This document shows, one piece after another, positions 1 to 9,399 of a stretch of DNA of 64,000 nucleotides. Within the stretch, counting starts at the first letter, position 1. Each line of letters opens with the position of its first letter. The position numbers were made by a program, and so were the translations under genes. The DNA lies in NCBI RefSeq assembly GCF_009870125.1, contig NC_046681.1, positions 27,550,001 through 27,614,000 of the forward strand, given 5' to 3'. The DNA is from Drosophila pseudoobscura (taxonomy: Eukaryota > Arthropoda > Insecta > Diptera > Drosophilidae). The notes under the pieces were generated by a model. The model made no database searches. It had not been told where the DNA came from and saw nothing but the letters and a program-made list of their open reading frames with translations.

Positions 1-645
1 GAAAAAAGTCCACCAGCCTTTAATTAAAATCAGCTTTAAGGGCTCATAGATTTCCCTGGAGAAAACGGATCGAATCGGATAAAGTTTCGGTTCGTTTTGG
101 CTGGGCTTAATTAAGTAAGCCACGTCAATGTCTGGGGCCAGACAAACCCTGATTGATGCCCATCTTTTAGTGGGCCAATTAAACAAATCGTATGTCAAAC
201 GAACAGACGTATCAATGGAAATGTTTTTTGGGGCCAAAGAAAGGCAAAGGAAAAGCAAACAAAGGAAGGGAAGGACACAGAAGCATAGAAGCGTGTCAAC
301 AACATGTTTAAACACGAATTAGGCTACATAAAAAAGGATTTACAAATGTTATGGCCCGATACGAGGGCAAACACAGGACTAAGAAGGACCAAGGCGGAGT
401 AGACTGTGCAACAGAAAAGAAAGGCAGCTAAGAACATAAACAGGATTACCAAAAAGATTGATAGATCTCTCTCTCGCTCTGCCCATTCCATCGACAGTGG
501 GACTCATGTGTGATGTTTGTTCAGCCCGAAATTGGGGGAACGAAATTGAGTCGTTGTGGCCATTGGGGCTGACCCGACTCGACCATTTTGATTGATAAGC
601 CAAGTGCAAAAATAAATACAAAAATTCTGTTCGATTGATTTGCAG
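1..645 (+). other. Intron of the DnaJ-like gene (3' part)
   Basis: This sequence lies upstream of the acceptor at 644-645. It has stop codons in all frames and AT-rich composition, and no earlier DnaJ exon is recognisable in it. Its 5' end is outside the window. Confidence 0.6.
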
Positions 646-873
646 GCTCTCTGCGGCGTCGTCTTCCAAGTTCCTACCATGTCCGGCGACAAGCTGCGCA
701 TCAGCACCATGCAGGAGATCATCAAGCCGAACACGGTGAAGCGCATACAGGGCTACGGCCTGCCCTTCCCCAAGGACACCACACGGAAAGGTGATCTGCT
801 CGTGGCGTTCGACATACAGTTTCCCGAGAAATTGACTGCCGCCCAGAAGGAGGTGCTCAAGGACATGTTATGA
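646..873 (+). CDS. DnaJ/Hsp40 class-B co-chaperone, C-terminal exon (partial)
   Basis: This is the last coding exon of a DnaJB1-like Hsp40, which delivers unfolded clients to Hsp70 in the cytosol or nucleus. The exon follows a TTTGCAG acceptor ending at 645 and reads ALCGVVFQVP... to a TGA at 871-873. It has the hallmarks of the second C-terminal substrate-binding domain: ALCG..F.VPT, then IKP.TVKRI.GYGLPFPK, then RKGDLLVAFDIQFP. The J domain, the Gly/Phe region and the first C-terminal domain must lie left of the window, because no further exon can be seen in 1-645. Family identity is well supported. Which fly paralogue it is (several DnaJ-1-like genes exist) cannot be decided from 75 residues. 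Confidence 0.9.
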   Translation, partial: ALCGVVFQVPTMSGDKLRISTMQEIIKPNTVKRIQGYGLPFPKDTTRKGDLLVAFDIQFPEKLTAAQKEVLKDML

Positions 874-1360
874 TTCGGATGCTCCCCCCCACCCCCCACC
901 ACCCTCCATCGATGAGCAACGACTCAACACACTCATCCCCAGTGCGGAACGTGACTGGGGCTTAGTCATACCATACACACACACACACACACACACATAA
1001 CACTCAAAATCAACCGGAATCAGTCTCTCTCTCTTTCTCTCTCTATGTCTATCTCTGCTCTGTTCATCAGCATATCAGTCATCCACAGGCATCCTGCAGT
1101 TGGGATGACCTTTGACCCTTGGCCCCCCACCCCCATCATTTTTGCTTGTTTGTGTTCAATACATTTTTGCGCATTTTTTACAGGAACTTTTTTATAACTC
1201 TCCCCCCGCCCTCCACCACCCCACTGGCCGGTTTTGCTCATTTACGCCCCCGAACCGCTCCTTACCTACACGATTACATAATATACATGTTGACCATAGT
1301 TATTATATCATTAATTCTTAATTTATTTGTCTAAATTAAAGCTACATTTAATAAATTACA
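874..1360 (+). other. Probable 3' UTR of the DnaJ-like gene
   Basis: This stretch follows the stop codon. It contains a C-rich tract (885-905), an (AC)11 microsatellite at 975-996 and a pyrimidine-rich CT tract (1023-1045). It ends near ATTAAA (1335-1340) and AATAAA (1350-1355), which are plausible poly(A) signals. The UTR assignment is inferred from position. Confidence 0.45.
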
Positions 1361-1495
1361 CACAAAAAATACATGTGGAAGAAAAAACAAGCGAAACTCC
1401 AAGAAATCTTTTATATTTTTACAGAAAATTGTGTGGGAGTGGCCAATATTTCTTGAAAGTGTATAATACTACCACAAATAAGCACTTCAGAGATC

Positions 1496-1970
1496 TTTTT
1501 ATACCCCGTACTCGAAGAGTACATATGTATGTACCTACCGGAGTGTAACACCCAGGAGGGAAAGTTTCCGACAATCATTTCTACTAGACTGCCGAAACTG
1601 CGTGGTTCCTCTTTATTGCGAAGTCGAGAAAGATAACGTAGAGATCACCCGTTAACCAAATGACTAAATCGTCCTTTTCACGAACAGCGATATCTAACGA
1701 CAGAGACAGAGAGAGAGACAGAATGCGCCAATCAATGGGTCCGATACCAATTTCGGCTTTTGTGTATAATGATGTATAAAATACTGACTGATTACCAGGT
1801 ATGAATGTAGTGTACGCCCCTGTAGAGCCTGTGTAGAGCCGCGGCCCTTGCCGCCCGTTTGTTTAATATTCTTTTTGGTAAGCCCATATTCAAGACATCA
1901 ACGAGCCAAAAAAGAGACCCGTGGACTACCCCTTACTTTCGGGTATGAAACCCTGTTCTCGTACTAGCTT
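1496..1970 (+). mobile_element. Diverged DINE-1/INE-1-like Helitron remnant
   Basis: It begins TTTTTATACCCCGTACTCG, the usual DINE-1-type 5' end. It contains a GTGTAAC..CCAG.AGG.A..TTTCCGAC block that aligns with the younger copy at 61370-62504, and it ends with a TACTTTCGGGTATGA block resembling that copy's 3' TATCGGGTATAA. It is shorter (about 475 bp) and much more diverged, so it is an old, non-autonomous fragment. It carries no coding capacity. Confidence 0.65.
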
Positions 1971-2045
1971 TTAAAACATCAATTTGTATGCTTTCGGCAC
2001 AATCGTAATGTTTATTGGTTGCTATTTTGTGGGGAATGTAGTTTC

Positions 2046-2330
2046 TTAGCCCCTATAGCGACGCACCACGACGATGGTCTTGATGCACCTCTTGGGGTTC
2101 TTGCACTTCACCTGCTGGCGGGTGTTGCACCAGTTGTTGCCCCTCCAGCACCACCTGCCGCCACTCTTCTTGGTCGTGGCGCTGGTCACGGGTGCCGCTG
2201 TCGTCGTGGTCGTAGCTGTGGAGGCAGCCGTCGTTGTAGCTGGGGCAACTGTAGTTGTTGCAGCCCCAGTCTGAGCGACTGTCAACTGAATGGCCAGGGC
2301 AATGAGAGCGGCTACGACAAGGAACTTCAT
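2046..2330 (-). CDS. Glue-like small secreted Thr-rich protein, copy A
   Basis: A 94-residue precursor. Residues 1-19 are a clean signal peptide ending VA before Gln20. Residues 20-55 are a mucin-like Thr/Ala/Pro segment likely to be O-glycosylated. Residues 56-94 form a basic tail with Trp60, Trp62 and Trp67 and four cysteines (61, 68, 76, 82). This architecture resembles Drosophila salivary glue proteins of the Sgs/new-glue type, but I cannot name an orthologue. An antimicrobial or cuticle role is also possible. It is divergent to copy B (3089-3373), which differs only at residue 59 (Arg here, Lys there). AATAAA lies at 2016-2011 on the minus strand, 30 nt past the stop. The TATA box is weak (TTAAAAA), unlike that of copy B. 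Confidence 0.85.
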   Translation of the reverse strand: MKFLVVAALIALAIQLTVAQTGAATTTVAPATTTAASTATTTTTAAPVTSATTKKSGGRWCWRGNNWCNTRQQVKCKNPKRCIKTIVVVRRYRG

Positions 2331-2442
2331 CTTGGATTCGTCTGGATTCGTGCTGTACTTCTGTGAAATGTCTGGAAATTCTTGGAGCTCTTATCGAACT
2401 GATGGAACCAAGTGTTGTGATTAATTGTCGTGAGACGCTGCG

Positions 2443-2449
2443 TTTTTAA
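2443..2449 (-). promoter_or_regulatory. Degenerate TATA box of glue-like copy A
   Basis: TTAAAAA on the minus strand sits 31 nt upstream of an AATCACAA start-site motif (A+1 near 2418). The same motif occurs at the start site of copy B. Compared with TATAAAT in copy B this is a poor TATA box. Placement is by comparison of the two copies. Confidence 0.45.
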
Positions 2450-2993
2450 GCAGATTTTTGGATTGATTTCGATTGTTTGTGTAACTGATTTGGTTCCGTA
2501 TAAATACTTCCCTTTTGGAGCATTTATTTGCAGAGCTTTGATTAGATCTTGATCTTGATCTTGTCTGTCCCAGTTACGGTAAACAGACACAAATGTAAGC
2601 CAATAGAACGGTGGAACGGTTGAACGGCTTCGGCAAATATTTGTACAATTTGTACATTTGTTCTAAAGTTCTAAATATTCAGTCAGTGGAGACAGATATG
2701 AGCCCAAGACAAAAGGTGCGTCGTGTAGTGGCCGAAAAATGTATCAAATACTTGTTACTCATATATTCCGCCAGTTACCTCCGTTTCCCCTGTCGATGAA
2801 CCCAGCTGTTTGGTGGTTAATCTGGTTACAGTTATCCAATTGTTCAAAGAGTAGTATCAAAGGCAAATATTTGGGTATTTGGGTATTTGCTCAGTATTGA
2901 TACACATTCCATTTCCATGTGGAAGAACATGAGAAGTATGTATAGTACACATAATAAGAGGAAGAAACGGAAGCTGGAGCCCAATGGGGTCCC

Positions 2994-3000
2994 TATAAAT
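2994..3000 (+). promoter_or_regulatory. TATA box of glue-like copy B
   Basis: TATAAAT lies 32 nt upstream of the A in the CAATCACAA motif (A+1 near 3026). This would give a 63-nt 5' UTR before the ATG at 3089. Both spacing and sequence fit a canonical fly TATA/Inr promoter. Confidence 0.7.
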
Positions 3001-3088
3001 AATCCGAGTAGCACTCTTACCAATCACAAAACTCGGTCATCTCTCCACAGTTCCAGACATTAACCACCAGCTCCAAACCTCAGCCAAG

Positions 3089-3373
3089 ATGAAGTTCCTT
3101 GTCGTAGCCGCTCTCATTGCCCTGGCCATCCAGTTGACAGTCGCTCAGACTGGGGCTGCAACAACGACAGTGGCCCCAGCTACAACGACGGCTGCCTCCA
3201 CAGCTACGACCACGACGACAGCGGCACCCGTGACCAGCGCCACGACCAAGAAGAGTGGCGGCAAGTGGTGCTGGAGGGGCAACAACTGGTGCAACACCCG
3301 CCAGCAGGTGAAGTGCAAGAACCCCAAGAGGTGCATCAAGACCATCGTGGTGGTGCGTCGCTATAGGGGCTAA
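3089..3373 (+). CDS. Glue-like small secreted Thr-rich protein, copy B
   Basis: The 94-residue partner of the gene at 2046-2330, in mirror orientation 758 bp away. It has the same signal peptide (1-19), Thr/Ala mucin-like stretch (20-55) and Trp/Cys-containing basic tail with cysteines at 61, 68, 76 and 82; residue 59 is Lys. A strong TATA box (2994-3000) and an AATAAA at 3411-3416 frame a compact single-exon transcript of about 400 nt, typical of intermoult or glue genes made in bulk by secretory cells. By eye the coding region differs from copy A at five positions of 285, while the UTRs do not align. The biochemical role is inferred from architecture only. Confidence 0.87.
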   Translation: MKFLVVAALIALAIQLTVAQTGAATTTVAPATTTAASTATTTTTAAPVTSATTKKSGGKWCWRGNNWCNTRQQVKCKNPKRCIKTIVVVRRYRG

Positions 3374-3410
3374 CTTACTGGCTGTAGATCGAACCTGAAG
3401 AAGATCAACA

Positions 3411-3416
3411 AATAAA
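3411..3416 (+). terminator. Poly(A) signal of glue-like copy B
   Basis: AATAAA lies 38 nt after the stop codon. The counterpart in copy A is at 2011-2016 on the minus strand. Confidence 0.7.
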
Positions 3417-3419
3417 ACA

Positions 3420-6400
3420 TAAATATAGACGAAAATAATGGATTTTGAATGGAGACGATGGGTAGAAAGAGGCGAAGTTTTGGGTACTGTTTCAGATTGA
3501 TCGTTGTCCGCTTTATGATATGCTGACTAGTTGCTGGAGATATAGGAATTCAGGGGCAGTCTAACTGAGTCGTACTGAGTTTGGATTCCTTACTGGTTGG
3601 CACTACTATAAGCAGGACGAGTCTCCGTTTACCGATGAAAGGGAGGAAAGAGGAAGGGAAACATGTTTTATCTGAATTTATGGATGTGGACGATTCAAGA
3701 AAGTGGGTTAACACTACAGGGCGGAGCTGCCACAGTCCGATCTAAACAGATATGGCTTAAATTTCAAAAATTAAAGTCCCTTCTTCCTTCTGTAAAGGGT
3801 GTCTGTCTGTTTCCCGAACTTTAAGCGAATTTTGGTGTGTAATAAAAACAAAACATACCGTGATTTTTCCGTGCATTTATGTGGAGCGTCATGTCCGTGC
3901 AATTGAAAAGTTTCCCCCTGAAAACGGAAAAACAGGGAAAAAGGAAAAGTGAACATTTTCGTTTGGTAATCGGCGAGCGTTTGCCTAATTAGCTGCCGCT
4001 GCCACTGCCACTGCCACAGCCGGGTGCCACCGCCTGTCTGGCGTGCCAGAGAGACGCTGCCCCTCTCCGTTCCCGTGTCAAACGGAATGCCGCTCGTTAA
4101 GTCATTAAAATTGCATGAAGTGAAAACTTTATGGTCTGCAAAGTTTGCCTCAAAGCAGAACTAACCCAGAACCCAAAAAACCCAAAAACCGAAAAGAATG
4201 AGACGCAAGTCCAGAGAAGAAACCAACATCAAAGCTGGCAAATGGTAATTCGTTTAAAAAGAAATCCAAGGACAAGCGGGACATAGAAGCATTTCATTTG
4301 CAGACAATAAACAGGCAGAAGCAGCGGGAGCAACAACTGGAGGGCAAAGTAAATAAATTAAATTTTGAACAACTCTTTGCATACAAAATAGAGGAAGGAA
4401 AGGAGGAATGGCCCGCCAAAAAAGATTCAAAAGCTTTCTCAGATTTCAAACACATGCCAGGCCAGGCCACGGCCACGGCCAGGGCCCAGAGGGGGAGCTC
4501 TCTGCAATGGATACCAGAGACAGCGTCGAGTATTCCATATGCACGTGCCTGGAACACTCCACTCCACTCCACTCCACAGACTTCTGACACTGTAACAATT
4601 CGTAGCGATTTTCCACTTATTTGCTGGAAAAACCAGCAAAAAAGAGAGCAGAAAGCCAAGTGAAAGCCAAAACGAAAACCTCAAAATGGTAGGCCGATGG
4701 CCTATGGCTGAGGATGAGCCAGCAAGAAGCTGCCATTACCCGGAACCCGAACCCGAGCCCGAACCCGGACTCGAACCCAGTCAAAATCACAGAAAATCAT
4801 CGACAACTGGCAAATGTGTGAATTGAATTTTCAAACAATTTTCCCCCGTGCAGGCGAGAGAGAGAGAGAGTGCAGCTGCTGTCCTCGGCATCCGCATCAG
4901 CCTTCAGCCCTGGGTTCCTGGCTTCCTGGGCTTCCTGGGTTTCTGTTGCTGGCGCTTTTCAATTCCCTCATTCTATTCTTTGAACAGGAACGTGCATGAT
5001 TTGAGATTTGATTTGGGCGTCGGTGACGTCCTCCTCGGCGGCGGCTACATTACACTCGCCGAATCCTCGCCCGTAGACCGTAAACCGTAAACCTCGTTGT
5101 CCTGTTTGTTTGAAGCGGTTTTTAAACATTTTGCTCACGTTCCGGATGTTTATGCCATTAGCGTTTAAGTTTACCCACACAGAATGCGTCTCGTAAATAA
5201 AGCAAATGCTGCTTTGTTTTGCTTTGCCCCAACCACCACTGTTTTCGATGGTTTGTTCCTGTATTCCGCCTGTAATTGCCATTGGTAATCGATGCTGCGG
5301 CTAGTTATTGAAAATTACGAGGGGCGGGCGACACGGAAAGCATTAAATTAAACCGAATTACGGGCCAAAGAGAGCAGCTTAAGTGAAATTAATTCCATTT
5401 TCACTGCGTTTGCTGATTTAATGATTTTTAATGATTTAAAGGTCCTGCGCTTAAAGAAGAGTCTGCAGAGATGGAGAAAACTATACAATTGTTAAGAGAC
5501 TAGCAGCGAAGGGTCGCAGACTTAGGGATATATGCCCAGTCGGTATGCAGGATGTTGAATCGTTACTTTAAATGTTATAATTACATGCTTCCAATATACT
5601 TTCAAATACAAAAGCTATAGTGATTCGTTCCAAAGGTTCCTTCTTGTGCATCCTCCTCCTTAACTATTCTGGCAACTCCTCCTCACAGCAACGTCTCCAC
5701 GCTGGGCCTGCTCTTATACCAGTTGGGGGTTCCACCAGTTCCAGGTATCGAGACGCGAAGGTCTCACATTGCTCCGCTTGGGCCGCCCCGTTGCTCTTCC
5801 TGGCAGCTCGCATTTGAAGGCCTTTCCATTTTCCCTACTACCTCTTTAAGGCAATGCCATTGATGTGGCTTAGGCTGTTATCAAAATGGTAGTCGTCTTT
5901 CTGAAAAAGGATCTGGTAGGTTAAATCTGTCCAAAATAAGAAAAATATACTTTAAATGGTGTTTTACTCTTGCAGATGTCCGCTTGAAGATACGAGTACA
6001 CAGGTTGTATGTAGGTTCCAGTGATGGCGAGGATTGCCAGATTTTTCCAACGAAACAAATTCCCAAAGCCGATCCATCGATAGTTCACAGTAGCCAAGGA
6101 TTCATGTCTGTCTATGGCCTTCATTTGTCCCCCGTATGACTACTGGGTCTCTACTGGGAGACAAATGCTGCGCCGTTGAACAAACGTTCCACTAATGCTA
6201 ACACAACACTGCAATGCCTGACCCTCGATGATAGAGGGGCATCCTGGGAACGCTTGAGAAATGAATGCCTTCATACGATTGACTTCTACGGGGTGTGGTG
6301 GGTTGTGGTGTCATTGGAGATGAGGAGAGCTTGATTAGCTGCACATCGGTTGGCTCAAAGTGGTCCTTCCGTAGGTCCGTAGGTGCGTCTCAGCTCTCTG

Positions 6401-6550
6401 TCATTGATGCCTGCAGAGTCGCCTTTGCCACAGGAATATTTGCCAATTTCCAATTCCTAGAGAGGATTTTATTTGGGAAGCTGTTGCCGTTTCATCTTCG
6501 TCCTTGAAGAATCGGTTTCTGGAAAGAGTACCACAACATTCAGGGTGAGT
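3420..6550. other. Intergenic DNA, no supported gene
   Basis: About 3.1 kb without a convincing gene. It contains a CCCGAA/CCCGAG hexamer array (4743-4778) and a (GA)n run at 4855-4871 that could bind GAGA factor. Several short open frames have non-coding composition. A short stretch with coding-like codon use on the minus strand near 4975-5060 (GCC GCC GCC GAG GAG GAC GTC) has no start or splice context that I can defend. Confidence 0.5.
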
Positions 6551-6666
6551 GCTTTAATAAACGTTTATAAAAGAAATGCCTAAAAATATGCAAAGAAAAA
6601 GAAAAGAAAATCCAACTATTCACAAAAGTTTAACATAAGATTTGCGGGGGTACATTTGGGAATTTG

Positions 6667-7284
6667 TCAGTAGGACTCGCAACAGTTGCAACAGCAATAC
6701 GGACAGCAATAGCTGCAGCAATTCCGAAGGTCTTCGTCCTGCTCTGGGCTCTGGGGCTCTGGGTTGACGCACCGATTGCTGAACGCCTGGCACTGCTGTT
6801 GCAACTTCTGCTGCGCCGCCCGATGCAGTCGCTCGATGCGCTCCTTGTAGGTCTTCTTGGGCACCACAATGTTGCAGTTGCACTCGATGTGGTAGAACTG
6901 TGTGCCACTGGCCTGCATGTACATGCTATACGGTACTTCCAGGTCCATCTGTGGAGCGGGGCCTTCCTCCAGCTCGTCCTCCTGCTCGCTCAGGCACTCG
7001 AAGCTGGCGCTGACTGTCCTCCACTTTTTGATTCTCTTCGGGGGCGTGGCTTTCTTCTTCCTGCCCTTCTTGGCGGGGACTTTCGAGCGGGCGGTGGAGT
7101 CCGTGATGGCTGCCTGGATCTCCCGCTCGTACGCATCCCGGCCGCGGGCGGAGCCCTTCTTGAGGGTCGTGACCAGTTCGTACCGATGATTGATTTCGCT
7201 GATCGTGCGCAGGGTCTGGTCGAAGGATACCTCCACCTGTTCGACCGCATGCAGCGTGTCCAAAAGTAAATTGTTTTTCATCAT
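6667..7284 (-). CDS. Unknown 205-residue protein with Cys-rich C-terminal tail
   Basis: Single-exon gene with strong coding codon bias; I do not recognise the family. Residues 1-60 are likely helical. Residues 65-90 are very basic (KKGRKKK..PPKRIKK), a likely nuclear or nucleic-acid-binding segment. An acidic patch (EQEDELEEG) follows, then a region with the C-N-C of IECNCNIV, then a Gln-rich helix. The last 18 residues are dominated by cysteine in paired CC motifs (NCCSYCCPYCCCNCC). There is no signal peptide. A TATAAATATA element on the minus strand near 7336-7327 lies about 30 nt upstream of a probable start site around 7305, so the 5' UTR would be about 20 nt. Two adjacent ATGs (7284, 7281) could start. 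Paired cysteines suggest metal or Fe-S chelation or a structural testis-type protein; this is inference. Confidence 0.8.
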   Translation of the reverse strand: MMKNNLLLDTLHAVEQVEVSFDQTLRTISEINHRYELVTTLKKGSARGRDAYEREIQAAITDSTARSKVPAKKGRKKKATPPKRIKKWRTVSASFECLSEQEDELEEGPAPQMDLEVPYSMYMQASGTQFYHIECNCNIVVPKKTYKERIERLHRAAQQKLQQQCQAFSNRCVNPEPQSPEQDEDLRNCCSYCCPYCCCNCCESY

Positions 7285-7517
7285 TTTCGAACTGGAAATT
7301 TATGTGTGAGAGATCATATGAAACAATATATTTATATTCTCTGTGCACTGAATTTTATCTACTGCCTGAAGGGAAATCCAAAACCCAGCCATTCGCTTAG
7401 TTAGAGTGGATTTGTCACTGGGAAATTCCGATATGAATCGTTCTCGTACTCGAATATCGTTATCGGGGCATAAAACTGATAAACCACTTCTGGGGTGGTG
7501 CTTGTTTGGCTTTTTCC

Positions 7518-7553
7518 TATAAAAAGGGCGGAGAATAAACATTTACTTCAGTT
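7518..7553 (+). promoter_or_regulatory. TATA + Inr core promoter of His/Pro-rich gene 1
   Basis: TATAAAAAG at 7518-7526 and TCAGTT at 7548-7553 place A+1 at 7550, 32 nt downstream of the first T. This matches the fly TATA/Inr spacing. The predicted 5' UTR is about 29 nt. Confidence 0.75.
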
Positions 7554-7578
7554 CACCATCGAATTTACTTTTGCCACG

Positions 7579-7716
7579 ATGTCGCCACCACCACCACAGC
7601 CCCACCATCCGCCTCACCACGGACCCCCCCACCAGACCCCAGTGCATCCGATCCACCATGAGCCGCCGCATCACCCGTCGCCACCGCCCCATGGGCCCAG
7701 CCACGGAGCTCGCTAA
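7579..7716 (+). CDS. Tiny His/Pro-rich protein, copy 1
   Basis: A 45-residue protein made almost wholly of His, Pro and Gly (PPHHGPPH-type units), starting MSPPPPQPHH and ending HGPSHGAR. The start is the ATG at 7579, directly downstream of a textbook TATA/Inr promoter; an upstream in-frame ATG at 7495 lies before the promoter and is rejected. There is no signal peptide or hydrophobic segment. The protein would be cytosolic, disordered and able to bind Zn, Cu or Ni. AATAAA at 7908-7913 could end the transcript. It is the convergent partner of the longer gene at 9093-9305, which shares the MSPPP start and the repeat. Function unknown. Confidence 0.7.
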   Translation: MSPPPPQPHHPPHHGPPHQTPVHPIHHEPPHHPSPPPHGPSHGAR

Positions 7717-7739
7717 GACCTGGCCTTAAGCAAGGGCTA

Positions 7740-9065
7740 CCACTAATTTTGTTTTTTTCAAGAAATTTACCCGACTTCAACCGTAAACAACCTGTCAATG
7801 TGCTATCTACTAATGTTTATAAGCGAAAATCGCAATACCAAACAAATGCGATAGCCTATCAGACCCCAAACGATGATTGAATGATTTGTTAGTGCTGGAA
7901 AAAAGGAAATAAACAACAATATTTATCGAACAAAACTTAACCACGTAGTGTTTTCAATTTATACTAAAGAAATTACAATTTTGGAGTAGATTATGGACTT
8001 TATTTCCCTCAGAGCTACCACTCGAGCTCCACAAGTGCCTGAAGGTATAGATTATTTATTTTAGTAATCAACAATTAACTGCTAAATATGGATTAAAATA
8101 TACGCAATAAAGGGAAATATTGTAGAGGATAAAAAGAAAACAATTTGCACGATCAAAAATATTGGTAAATATAACCAGCAATAATTTGAAGGGAGATTTA
8201 AGGAAAATATTTAAATATGTAAACGGAATATTAGAGTGAGTTTAGATTACAGTATTGATGGGCTTTACTTCTCGATCGATATAAAAATACTTCTGCATAT
8301 GTGATTTTTTTAAGGAAAATATAATATTTGTTATTCGACATTCGTTCTACTGCGAACAGGGGATATTGACTCTAAAAGGATCTACAAAGTTTAAGTCTTT
8401 GGTTGGTTGTATTTTGGATGGGAAATAGTATTTCGCTTATCACTATTTCAGCTCCGATTTACAGGTATTTCCAATGAAAATGTGGAGGTATTTTCGTTCC
8501 CTTATCCTCTGTTAGGATCAATTTGATGAGAAAATATTGCAAAAAGCAGGTGTAATTTGTTGACTTCTGAAGAAATTGCAGAATTTCAAAAAATTTGTTT
8601 TAAGCATCCATATAAAGAGCTTTATTTTAAATTGGGATAATTCTTGGCAGTGTCGTATTAAGCAATAAATTAACCAGTTTCCAGATTTATCGTTTAATTT
8701 TCGAGTTGTCCAAAAGAATAATATTCTCATTTTATCTATCTAGAGCCATCAATCTATATCTTTATATCTGCCTATCTCTATATTTATCTTGCTGTCCATC
8801 TATCAAACGACACTATTTTTTGCTCCAACAATCCCATTTTAATCATAATAGTTTATCTACTTCAAAGGTAAAAACGAAAATCCACTTGTTTCATGTTATT
8901 TTAAATTTAGTAAGAGATATATTTTGTTTTAATTATAAAATCTTTGCACCACAAACGAGTATGTATGTAAATATTGAACGTTTAATGGATTACAATTCAT
9001 TTGGAAAACATGGGTTGCACTTTTGTGTTAAATTCTTTGCACTTTTCTGTTAAGTTTTTTGTGTT
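7740..9065. other. AT-rich spacer between the His/Pro-rich genes
   Basis: About 1.3 kb of AT-rich sequence with ATCTAT-type simple repeats near 8735-8805. No convincing gene is present. Both flanking genes point into it. Confidence 0.5.
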
Positions 9066-9092
9066 TTATTAACTAAAGGTTCCCGGTTAATC

Positions 9093-9305
9093 CTAACGAG
9101 GATGCATGGGAGGTCCATGATGGTGGGCGGGACAATGGTGCGGAGGTCCGTGATGCGGTCCGTGGCAGTGGCAGGGTGGCCCATGGTGCGGCGGCCCGTG
9201 GTGCGGGGGACCGTGATGCGGGGGCCCACAGTGAGGGGGCCCATGGTGAGGGGGCCCGTGGTGGGGTGGTCCGTGGTGGTGATCGTGGTGTGGAGGAGGC
9301 GACAT
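9093..9305 (-). CDS. Tiny His/Pro/Gly-rich protein, copy 2
   Basis: A 70-residue protein starting MSPPPHHDHHH followed by about ten GPPHH or near-GPPHH units, a CHCHGPHH segment, and an end of GPPMHPR. It contains three cysteines, two of them in a C-H-C motif and one in GPPHCG. There is no signal peptide. On the minus strand ATATAAAGGG (about 9367-9358) provides a TATA box, with an Inr-like TTAGTA about 32 nt downstream. AATAAA is at 9070-9065. It is paralogous to the 45-residue gene at 7579-7716 in opposite orientation. Repeat number is likely to vary between strains. A metal-binding role is inferred from composition only. Confidence 0.72.
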   Translation of the reverse strand: MSPPPHHDHHHGPPHHGPPHHGPPHCGPPHHGPPHHGPPHHGPPCHCHGPHHGPPHHCPAHHHGPPMHPR

Positions 9306-9360
9306 CTTGACTTGGCTAACCGCAACTTCGTACTAAAGTTACTGAAGCCTTGACTTACCC

Positions 9361-9367
9361 TTTATAT
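9361..9367 (-). promoter_or_regulatory. TATA box of His/Pro-rich gene 2
   Basis: ATATAAA followed by GGG on the minus strand, about 55-60 nt upstream of the ATG. An Inr-like TTAGTA with A near 9334 is at the right distance. Confidence 0.6.
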
Positions 9368-9399
9368 GATTCAAAATACTATTTCGAGTGCATCACTGG

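Noticed and set aside
4298..4663. 121-codon frame on both strands near 4.3-4.7 kb
   Set aside because: Open on both strands with no codon bias, promoter or family motif.
6664..7269. 201-codon plus-strand frame
   Set aside because: Antisense to the 205-residue gene, which has its own TATA box and coherent composition.
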